In this document: piece by piece, positions 13,985 to 20,206 of the stretch
How the letters are laid out: every line of letters begins with the position of its first letter
How positions within the stretch are numbered: the stretch's first letter is position 1
Assembly: GCA_030627905.1 (NCBI GenBank)
Contig: DAOVRZ010000104.1
Coordinates: forward strand, 1-20,206
Direction: 5' to 3'
Source of the DNA: JAGMES01 sp023128035
GTDB taxonomy: Bacteria; Bacillota; Halanaerobiia; DY22613
DNA length: 20,206 bases
Program-made: the position numbers and the translations under genes
The notes under the pieces: generated by a model
Seen by the model: only the letters and a program-made list of their open reading frames with translations
What the model was told of the DNA's origin: nothing
The model's database searches: none

Positions 13985-16441
13985 ATGAAACGAGCAATCA
14001 AATCTGCTATCTATTTTTTCTTAATCATGTATATTATTCATTCTCTTCTATCCTCTACCCCTGTAAGGGCAGCATGGCCTGAAATTGATCTAATCTACTA
14101 TGGTAAGGTAAATCTTCTTCTAGGACATGCCGATATAACAGGAAATGAAACTAGCCTAATCACCCAATATGGCCTAAGTTCAGGCTTAAACTATGATTAT
14201 GAAATAGATTTAAATCTAGAAGGTATGATAAATTCCTTTGATCTAGAATCAATGATTTTTTATAATAATACTGATGAATCCACTATAACTTTTTCTTTAG
14301 AAAATCAAGACTGGATCATCGAATATCAGCCTTATAATTTAAAAATTCCAAACTTGAAAACAAGTTTCAGTACGCAAAAATTAGATGGATTCAAAACCAG
14401 TCGTAAAGATCAAACTTTTCACTTGTTTCATGGAAAAAAACTTTTTCAACCTAAAAGCAAGACTTTTACAATAATCAATGAATCTGAAATATCCTACTCT
14501 CTCTTCAATTCAATCGAAGGAGATGTAGTTGAATATAGTGAAATTGTCTTTTTACAGGGCGAAAAACTCAGACGATATGTTGACTATAAATTAAATTATA
14601 TCTCTGGCGAATTGAAATTTCTAATCCCATTACATTATGGTTCTATTGTCGAAGTGAAATATAACTTTATTCCAATCGGAGAATCTATCAATGATATGTT
14701 AACAGGTGGGTATTATCAATATAATTTCAAACAGTGGCCGGGATGTAATATGAGCATATTCTATTTAGATGATAAACAGGAAGTCACAGTTGAAAGAATT
14801 GATGATAATAATTTTTTAGAAGAAGATAAGGAAATTATCCATAATCGTTACTATGGGTCTACTATTAATATCAATAAAGGACCACTAAACCTTTCAGGCG
14901 AATATGTCCGTACAAACTTATCCGAAAATGATTTTGATTATGCAGGAAATTTAAATTTAAATTATTTTACCCCAATTACTCATCTAAATTACCAATTTAC
15001 TACTGCAACCCCTGATTTCACAGGTGTAGGAGTGGTTTCTGTTGTCGCAGGTAAAAAACATCAGTTTTCTGGTGATTATAAGTTCGACTCTCAATGGAGC
15101 GCAGATTTGAATCTGACACAAATTATCAAAGGAGAAGATTGGGCCAAAACCATCAGCCAATCTGCAGAATCTAAACTTAGCTATCAGTTTAATGATAAGC
15201 ATTCTTTTTCTCTATCGTTGAATACCAATTCAATTGAAGAATGGGGAGAATTAATTACAGATTTGGACTATCAATTAGGTTGGAATTATCAGATTACAGA
15301 TAAGATTATATTAACATTGAAAGATTCTTTGAAAAATCCTGAAAAAGGTACAGTAATTTTAAAAATTAAGGATCCTTCTTTACGATTAAATAGTGAATAC
15401 AAACAATATCCCGAAATTATCCCGTTTTACGGAGAGTACTGGATTCGAGAATGGAATACTGATATGACTTTTCGTCCTTTTACTGGTATAACCCTAAATG
15501 GCAATATTGACTATTATCAACCTTTTGACGCCAGTTTTGAAGAATCTCAAAGGCGTCTGGCTTTAATGTTAATCGCTTCTCCAAATAAATATATCAACAC
15601 TCGAAGTAATTATATTTATTTCTTCAATCCTTCTATTCAATCTAGAACCCTATTCTATGATCTTAATTCATCTTTTATTCTACCTTACCAGATCCAACTA
15701 GAAGGAGCAGCAGAGATGATAGAAATCAACTCCAATACAGTAATCAATACTGATCAGGACTCACGCCTTAGAATAAGCTATCCAATTCAAAACTTTAATC
15801 TATCCTATCAGATAGAACAAGACAAAAAACAAGTTTTTTTAAAGGAAAATGACGAAATATATCAAGACACAGATATACTAACTAATACGTATAGTATCAG
15901 CTATCAGATCACAGATCATTTTAATATAAGCCTTTCACATTCGAATCTGAAAAATGTCTGGATTCTGGGTACCTGTATGACTGACAATGAAAAGCTAAAA
16001 TCCAGTGTAACCCTCAACTATTTTAAGAATCTAAACCTCTTTAAATATCAAATTGACTCTCAAAAAACCCAAACCCTAAATCAACTCAGTCATACATTGT
16101 CATGGGAAAACAAATTCAATTATCTGCAATATAGCTATAACGGTACTCTAACTCATACCCTAGAGCAAAATCGTATTTTAAATCAAAATCACCTATTTAA
16201 AGCTAACTTAGATCATCCATCCAGCCATTATAAACCATCTCTATATCTCCAATATCAATCCCAAAATCAAGAAGCTAATAAATGGACAAAACATAAAATT
16301 TCTTTTAGACTTGGCTATAAACTATCTGATAATCAAGAAATTTTCTCCGAAATCGGCCATGCAAGAAACACAAACCATCTTGACCCAGATAAAGATTATA
16401 CCGCCACTTTTATAAAACTGGGGGTAGAGTACTCATTTTAA
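13985..16441 (+). CDS. Putative outer-membrane beta-barrel protein
   Basis: An 818-residue exported protein without a named family. A signal peptide (basic MKRAIKS, then a hydrophobic core, ending near PVRAA, about residue 33) is followed by an all-beta sequence. An early region (about 180-230) has the pattern LQGEKLRRYVDYKLNY..GELKFL, seen in surface beta-domain proteins of diderms. From about residue 230 to the end the sequence consists of alternating polar/hydrophobic strands rich in Tyr, Asn and Ser. The last residues are YTATFIKLGVEYSF: a strand ending in Phe, as in the C-terminal beta-signal recognised by the BAM machinery. This implies an outer membrane. GAGGTG lies 6 nt before the ATG at 13985; the in-frame GTG at 13976 overlaps it. 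Length suits a large barrel. Substrate or role is unknown: porin, exporter or surface structure. Confidence 0.7.
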   Translation: MKRAIKSAIYFFLIMYIIHSLLSSTPVRAAWPEIDLIYYGKVNLLLGHADITGNETSLITQYGLSSGLNYDYEIDLNLEGMINSFDLESMIFYNNTDESTITFSLENQDWIIEYQPYNLKIPNLKTSFSTQKLDGFKTSRKDQTFHLFHGKKLFQPKSKTFTIINESEISYSLFNSIEGDVVEYSEIVFLQGEKLRRYVDYKLNYISGELKFLIPLHYGSIVEVKYNFIPIGESINDMLTGGYYQYNFKQWPGCNMSIFYLDDKQEVTVERIDDNNFLEEDKEIIHNRYYGSTININKGPLNLSGEYVRTNLSENDFDYAGNLNLNYFTPITHLNYQFTTATPDFTGVGVVSVVAGKKHQFSGDYKFDSQWSADLNLTQIIKGEDWAKTISQSAESKLSYQFNDKHSFSLSLNTNSIEEWGELITDLDYQLGWNYQITDKIILTLKDSLKNPEKGTVILKIKDPSLRLNSEYKQYPEIIPFYGEYWIREWNTDMTFRPFTGITLNGNIDYYQPFDASFEESQRRLALMLIASPNKYINTRSNYIYFFNPSIQSRTLFYDLNSSFILPYQIQLEGAAEMIEINSNTVINTDQDSRLRISYPIQNFNLSYQIEQDKKQVFLKENDEIYQDTDILTNTYSISYQITDHFNISLSHSNLKNVWILGTCMTDNEKLKSSVTLNYFKNLNLFKYQIDSQKTQTLNQLSHTLSWENKFNYLQYSYNGTLTHTLEQNRILNQNHLFKANLDHPSSHYKPSLYLQYQSQNQEANKWTKHKISFRLGYKLSDNQEIFSEIGHARNTNHLDPDKDYTATFIKLGVEYSF

Positions 16442-16489
16442 TAATTACTTAGCTAGGGTTATACACGAATGAAAAGGTAGCAAAAATAA

Positions 16490-16522
16490 GTTGCATTAGG
16501 GATATTTCCCAGCAACGTTTTT
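16490..16522 (+). terminator. Terminator of the outer-membrane protein gene
   Basis: GTTGC (16490-16494) pairs with GCAAC (16512-16516), with an inner GGGA/TCCC helix, followed by GTTTTT. Confidence 0.6.
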
Positions 16523-16526
16523 GCCC

Positions 16527-16556
16527 CTTCAAGAAGTGGTCTCCCACTGAAGTTTT
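16527..16556 (+). terminator. Second hairpin in tandem, possible terminator
   Basis: CTTC and AGTGG (16527-16539) pair with CCACT and GAAG (16544-16552) around a TCTC loop, with an AAGA bulge; TTTT follows. Convergent with the antiporter gene. Confidence 0.45.
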
Positions 16557-16564
16557 GAGAGTAT

Positions 16565-18097
16565 TCAAATACTTTCAACTTGACGGCCAAACTTCCTTAT
16601 AACTCCAAATATAATTAAGGAGCCCACAGGCAAGATAACCCAGAATGGTACTCCCAACCCTACTGGAATAAAGCCCACCAAGATAGCAATAATTCCTGTT
16701 GATAAAACATAAGGTAATTGAGTTTGTACATGGTCCATATGATCAGAACCAGAAGCAGTTGATGACATAATCGTTGTATCTGAAATTGGTGAACAATGAT
16801 CTCCAAAAACACAACCTGTCAAAACTGAACCAATAGTAGGAATCAAAGGAGCGCCTAAAGTTACCGCTAGAGGAATCGCTAATGGCATCATAATCGCATT
16901 AGTTCCCCATGAAGTTCCTGTCGCAAACGCCACAAAGGAGGCCAAAAGAAACATCATTGTAGGTACTAAAAAGACAGGAATTACACCATCTGCTAACCCT
17001 ATCAAATAATTAGCTGTGCCCAATGCTTCAATAACATCGCCCAAAGACCAAGCCAAAATGAGAATACCACCTGCAACAGCTAATGATTTAACTCCACTCA
17101 TCCATGCTTCCATAATCTCGTTTAAACTTAATACTCTTTTTATAAGAGCTGTAAGGCCAGCAACAATTGTTCCCGCAAATGACGCCCAGAGTAAAACCAC
17201 ACTAGCATCGGCGTCACTAAACGCTTTTTGAATACCAATCCCAGTTAAACCTCCCCCATTATACCAAAGACCTATCATAGTCACCACGAGTACTGTAATA
17301 ATTGGCAAAAATGCATGATACCAGTTTAATGGAGTATCTGGTAATACCATCTCCTCGAATTCTTTGGAAACCAAAGGACTTGAGCCATCACGATAAACCT
17401 TACCAGTCTTACGAGCTCTGATCTCTGCCCGATACATAGGCCCAAAATCTCTTCCTAAATATATGATAAGAAACAAAAATACCAGTGCAAATAGACTATA
17501 AAAACGAAATGGAATTGTCTGCAAAAACGTAGTATAAACATTTTGAGCAAGCCCTAATTTATCAAAAGCTTTCTGAATTAACCCCATCTCATAACCAATC
17601 CAGGTAGAAATCAAGGCCATACTTGCCACAGGCGCTGCAGTGCAGTCAACTATATAGCTTAACTTTTCCCTAGATATCTTCATCCTATCAGTAATAGAAC
17701 GCATAGTTGTCCCTACAATCAAAGAATTAGCATAATCATCGAAAAAGATTAGAATTCCCATCCAGAAGGCTGCCATCTGTGCACTTTTAGCAGTTGAAGC
17801 TCTTCTGGTAATAAAATTAGCAACCGCATTTGTTGCCCCTGAACGATTAATGATACCAACCATTCCACCTAAGGTTAAAAGAAATATTAAAATCGCAGCA
17901 TTCCATGAATCAGCTACAGAACCTACAATGTACTGATCTAAAGTCCTAAAGAATGCAATAAAAGGATTCCAGTTATTTAAAATGAGTACACCTACATAGA
18001 TCCCAATAAATAACGAAATTAAAACCTCACGACTCTTCCAGGCTAAAAATATCGCCAACAATGGCGGAATTAATGATAATAATCCAAAATGCTCCAT
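16565..18097 (-). CDS. NhaC-family antiporter, probable lysine transporter
   Basis: A 510-residue inner-membrane protein with about 11-12 hydrophobic segments, of the NhaC/YuiF Na+/H+ antiporter superfamily (PF03553). Conserved family stretches are FFDDYANSLIVGTTMRSITD (about residues 118-137), GTSWGTNAIMMPLAIPLA and GDHCSPISDTTIMSS. The two Asp residues in DDYAN and the Asp/His in GDHCSP are probable ion or substrate-path residues. A complete lysine riboswitch precedes it, and NhaC-superfamily members under this riboswitch in Firmicutes have been proposed to move lysine (Rodionov and colleagues; from memory). I therefore infer lysine uptake or Na+/lysine exchange rather than simple pH control. 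GAGGAGGAG precedes the ATG by 9 nt. No clear terminator is visible after the stop; the hairpins there read on the other strand. Confidence 0.85.
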   Translation of the reverse strand: MEHFGLLSLIPPLLAIFLAWKSREVLISLFIGIYVGVLILNNWNPFIAFFRTLDQYIVGSVADSWNAAILIFLLTLGGMVGIINRSGATNAVANFITRRASTAKSAQMAAFWMGILIFFDDYANSLIVGTTMRSITDRMKISREKLSYIVDCTAAPVASMALISTWIGYEMGLIQKAFDKLGLAQNVYTTFLQTIPFRFYSLFALVFLFLIIYLGRDFGPMYRAEIRARKTGKVYRDGSSPLVSKEFEEMVLPDTPLNWYHAFLPIITVLVVTMIGLWYNGGGLTGIGIQKAFSDADASVVLLWASFAGTIVAGLTALIKRVLSLNEIMEAWMSGVKSLAVAGGILILAWSLGDVIEALGTANYLIGLADGVIPVFLVPTMMFLLASFVAFATGTSWGTNAIMMPLAIPLAVTLGAPLIPTIGSVLTGCVFGDHCSPISDTTIMSSTASGSDHMDHVQTQLPYVLSTGIIAILVGFIPVGLGVPFWVILPVGSLIIFGVIRKFGRQVESI

Positions 18098-18142
18098 TAT
18101 ATTATTCTCCTCCTCAATATTTTACTTCAGACTATTGCAAAT

Positions 18143-18169
18143 AAAAAAGCTCTCATATAATGAGAGCTT
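18143..18169 (-). terminator. Terminator of the lysine riboswitch
   Basis: On the minus strand AAGCTCTCAT (18160-18169) and ATGAGAGCTT (18147-18156) form a perfect 10-bp stem with a 3-nt loop, running into TTTTTTAT. It lies about 45 bp before the antiporter start codon. Confidence 0.95.
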
Positions 18170-18404
18170 AAAAATCAGAATTGAGGAGAGATCGTATTTG
18201 CGCAAATATAAACCTCCTCGCTTATTCTGAAGATAGCTCTCCACTACTCACCAGCATAAGTAGTGACAGTCCAGTACTTATTCAATACTGACCCAGCAAA
18301 TGACATCTGGGTTAATGTCATTCACTTCGGCAGTAAGACCTTTTAAGAAAGTTCACAGTCTCCCTGACTCCCTTTCTCTACTCTTTCTTATCTGCACCTC
18401 TATC
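18143..18404 (-). promoter_or_regulatory. Lysine riboswitch (L box) controlling the antiporter
   Basis: On the minus strand the aptamer (about 18232-18404) starts with GATAGAGGTGC and ends with GAGAGCTATC, closing helix P1 as GATAG/CTATC. Internal L-box landmarks are AAGGGAGTCA, TGCCGAAGTGAATG, CTGGGTCAGTA, ACTGGACTGTCACTACT and GGTGAGTAGTGGAGAGC. After it come a long hairpin and an intrinsic terminator. GAGAGCT at the 3' edge of the aptamer (18235-18241) can pair with AGCTCTC of the terminator (18162-18168). Lysine binding should lock P1, free the terminator and switch the gene off. Confidence 0.93.
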
Positions 18405-18447
18405 CTCACTTTTCGCGAAAATGTGAGAACGTATTCTTTTATAAAAT

Positions 18448-18475
18448 ATTATAACATATCAAAAATAATTGTCAA
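18448..18475 (-). promoter_or_regulatory. Promoter of the lysine riboswitch transcript
   Basis: On the minus strand TTGACA (18470-18475) and TATAAT (18448-18453) are perfect hexamers with a 16-bp spacer. Transcription would start near 18441. A 5' hairpin (18405-18427) with loop CGCG precedes the aptamer. Confidence 0.75.
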
Positions 18476-18494
18476 GTTTATTTGCCCACTTAAA

Positions 18495-19601
18495 TTATAT
18501 AATTTTTAATTTCTCATACCGAGCTAATCCATGAACTAGTTCATGGATCCCATTAAATTTTTGCTCTACATTGTTATTTCCATATTTTTGATAAATATGA
18601 TAGACTTCTAACCAATGTGTTTTCATCCGAAGTTTTTTATAAATTTTTAAACTTTGATTCAAGAACATCAACATATATTCTTTTTCATCCTTTTCTAAAT
18701 GAATCAGACCCATCACATAAAATCCACGAGCCAGTTGCTTTTCTTGCTCCTTCGAAAACCTATTTTTAAAATTTTCTAATAATAATCCAACCGCTTTTTT
18801 ACAATAGCATCGAACTTCCTCCACATCAATCTTCAAATATATTTCTGCTAATTTAAGCAATGTATCTGTTGCATTAACATCTTTATATTCTTTTTGCACC
18901 ATCAAACTATATTTTAAAGCACTAATAGCTCTGTTAAACTCCCTTTTCTGCATATATAAACATCCCATGTCATTTGAAACTCTAGCTACCATATGTTGAT
19001 TTTTTAAAGTTTTGAATTTAGTAAGGCTTTGGCAATACAGTTTTAGTGCCTTATTAATATCTCCTAACTTAAAATATACCTGCGCCAGTCCATGTAATGT
19101 ACGGGCTTTCTGTTCAATATGTTCAATTCTCTCAGCATTCAATACAGCATCTTCCATATACCGTCTAGCATCTTCTAATTCACCACTCAACTGTAATGCT
19201 ATACCAATCTCATAAGATGCCTTTGATTTAAGCAAAACCTCATCTTGTTCCCTAGTTGAAATTAATTTCAGCACCTGATGCCACTTGCCCATTGCCTGAA
19301 GTATTTTTCCTTCTTCCGAGAATAAAATCCCTTCCTGATAAAAAACATTCGCCAGATTTAATAAATCTTTCTTCTCATTAAAAAACTCTTGAGCTTGTTT
19401 GCAAGCCTCATGTGCTAACGGGAAATTTTTAATATCACGATAAATATTACCAAGATTTAAATAAAGTGTTCCAATCAACTTTGAATTTGTATTTTGTTTC
19501 ATATGATGATATAACAAAGCTTTAATCCGTGATAAATTTCCCACTTCTCCCCCAGTGTTATAAGGAATTTTACTCATCTCTGTATTAATCTCTCCAATCA
19601 T
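18495..19601 (-). CDS. Tetratricopeptide-repeat protein
   Basis: A 368-residue cytoplasmic helical-repeat protein, with no signal peptide or membrane segment. About seven TPR units of roughly 40 residues follow each other from about residue 40. Examples are LYLNLGNIYRDIKNFPLAHEA, ASYEIGIALQLSGELEDARR, LHGLAQVYFKLGDINKALKLY and VSNDMGCLYMQKREFNRAIS. No N-terminal helix-turn-helix is visible, so it is not obviously a Rap- or PlcR-type regulator. It is probably a protein-interaction scaffold, partner unknown. GGAGGG lies 6 nt before the ATG at 19601. The gene ends 20 bp before the promoter of the lysine riboswitch, and no terminator is visible between, so it may read into that leader. Confidence 0.85.
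   Translation of the reverse strand: MIGEINTEMSKIPYNTGGEVGNLSRIKALLYHHMKQNTNSKLIGTLYLNLGNIYRDIKNFPLAHEACKQAQEFFNEKKDLLNLANVFYQEGILFSEEGKILQAMGKWHQVLKLISTREQDEVLLKSKASYEIGIALQLSGELEDARRYMEDAVLNAERIEHIEQKARTLHGLAQVYFKLGDINKALKLYCQSLTKFKTLKNQHMVARVSNDMGCLYMQKREFNRAISALKYSLMVQKEYKDVNATDTLLKLAEIYLKIDVEEVRCYCKKAVGLLLENFKNRFSKEQEKQLARGFYVMGLIHLEKDEKEYMLMFLNQSLKIYKKLRMKTHWLEVYHIYQKYGNNNVEQKFNGIHELVHGLARYEKLKII
18527..18548. repeat. Perfect 22-bp palindrome inside the end of the TPR gene
   Basis: ATCCATGAACT and its exact complement abut without a spacer. It lies in the codons for the C-terminal IHELVHGL, about 50-70 bp before the promoter of the lysine riboswitch. It may be an operator or a coding coincidence. 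Confidence 0.6.
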
Positions 19602-19780
19602 CTCTAGCCCTCCATTTTATGACACAAATATATTAATTTACAAGCACCACATACAACATATAATAAATATATTATATATATTTATTTGGATTCCTGCCTA
19701 ATTATAGAATGATATTTATCCTTTATCTATTTTTTCTCTAAAAAACTTATTTAGCTCAATTTTGATCTTATTATTTATCA

Positions 19781-19815
19781 AAAAAACCAGTTTGCTAAAG
19801 CCGAACTAGTTTTTT
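19781..19815. terminator. Likely bidirectional terminator
   Basis: AAAAAACCAGTTTG (19781-19794) faces CGAACTAGTTTTTT (19802-19815) around a 7-nt loop, with one mismatch and one G-U pair. A and T runs at both ends allow use on either strand. No gene ends just before it in the window. Confidence 0.5.
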
Positions 19816-19876
19816 CACTTCTGCAATATTTTTATGTAATAGTAATTCATTTTCATACCTATTCCCCCCCAAAAAC

Positions 19877-19932
19877 CATGTAAGTCGTTATATGAAATAT
19901 CCCATTTGTATTCTTTTTTGTTTACTTACATG
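19877..19932. repeat. Spaced 9-bp inverted repeat
   Basis: CATGTAAGT (19877-19885) and ACTTACATG (19924-19932) are exact inverted copies, 38 bp apart. Function unknown. Confidence 0.4.
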
Positions 19933-19961
19933 ATATTCGCGATTCGCCAAAAAATTCCTCG

Positions 19962-20007
19962 TATTAAATAATATATTTAGCTTATAAGCTAAATATATTA
20001 TTTAATA
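19962..20007. repeat. Perfect 46-bp palindrome
   Basis: Two 23-nt arms without a spacer are exact reverse complements, centred between 19984 and 19985 on AGCTTATAAGCT, with AT-only flanks on both sides. It is the longest perfect inverted repeat I found in the window and is not followed by a T run of the terminator type. Confidence 0.85.
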
Positions 20008-20206
20008 ATTCACGTTTAAACTTAAATTGTTCTGGAAATACTGATATCTGTAAGGATAAAATAGTCTCTCGGAATAAATAATGAGTTTGCAGGTGATTTG
20101 TAATAATTTAACTGGGAATTGCAATGATTTCTTATGAACATCTGAAGAAATATAAAAAACCAGAAAAATGGGTATGACAATGAATTACTATTACATAAAA
20201 ATATTG

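Larger units (their letters stand above)
19602..20206. other. Gene-free right end
   Basis: No convincing gene. Short frames (from 20081, 18 codons; from 20123, 17 codons) lack binding sites. A frame from 20174 stays open to the window edge for 11 codons, too few to judge. The stretch holds a likely terminator, a 9-bp inverted repeat and a 46-bp palindrome, listed separately. Confidence 0.6.

Noticed and set aside
20174..20206. Start of a gene running off the right edge
   Set aside because: Only 11 codons are visible, there is no ribosome binding site, and the sequence is simple AT-rich DNA.
1..20206. CRISPR array, tRNA or rRNA genes, insertion sequence
   Set aside because: I saw no regularly spaced direct repeats, no tRNA-like cloverleaf with the usual TTCGA arm, no rRNA stretches and no transposase frame.

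Overview
The window is AT-rich DNA. I read it as coming from a diderm (outer-membrane-bearing) low-GC Firmicute, most likely of the Halanaerobiales type. The Firmicute signs are an Ile T-box leader, an L-box lysine riboswitch, a HutP-family regulator and strong purine-rich ribosome binding sites. The diderm sign is an 818-residue secreted beta-rich protein that ends in the aromatic-terminated strand typical of outer-membrane barrels. The order name is an inference from these traits, not from an alignment.

Layout. Positions 1-447 hold no clear gene, but there is an orphan promoter followed by an intrinsic terminator (possible small RNA). Minus-strand genes follow: an iron-type alcohol dehydrogenase, then ileS (type 2 isoleucyl-tRNA synthetase) with a complete promoter, T-box leader and terminator. 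Next come an exported 293-residue protein of unknown function and a 63-codon gene with its own terminator. From 6.6 to 10.0 kb on the plus strand lies a regulatory unit. It begins with a hutP-like RNA-binding antiterminator gene. A consensus promoter follows, driving a short leader with UAG triplets at an 8-nt period, an intrinsic terminator, and a three-gene ABC importer (binding protein, permease, ATPase) with overlapping genes. This arrangement suggests HutP-type antitermination of a transporter and is the most interesting part of the window.

From 10.0 to 12.3 kb on the minus strand is an M28-type aminopeptidase, followed immediately by a C-terminal scrap of an unrelated M29-type aminopeptidase. 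From 12.5 to 16.4 kb on the plus strand are a secreted subtilisin-like protease and the putative outer-membrane protein, each with its own promoter and terminator. From 16.5 to 18.5 kb on the minus strand is an NhaC-family antiporter behind a full lysine riboswitch, so it is probably a lysine transporter. A TPR-repeat protein (18.5-19.6 kb) and a 600-bp gene-free end containing a perfect 46-bp palindrome complete the window.

Common theme: several genes concern amino-acid and peptide supply (two peptidases plus a peptidase remnant, a lysine-controlled antiporter, a probable amino-acid ABC importer, Ile-tRNA charging). Three of them are controlled, or appear to be controlled, by premature termination in structured 5' leaders.
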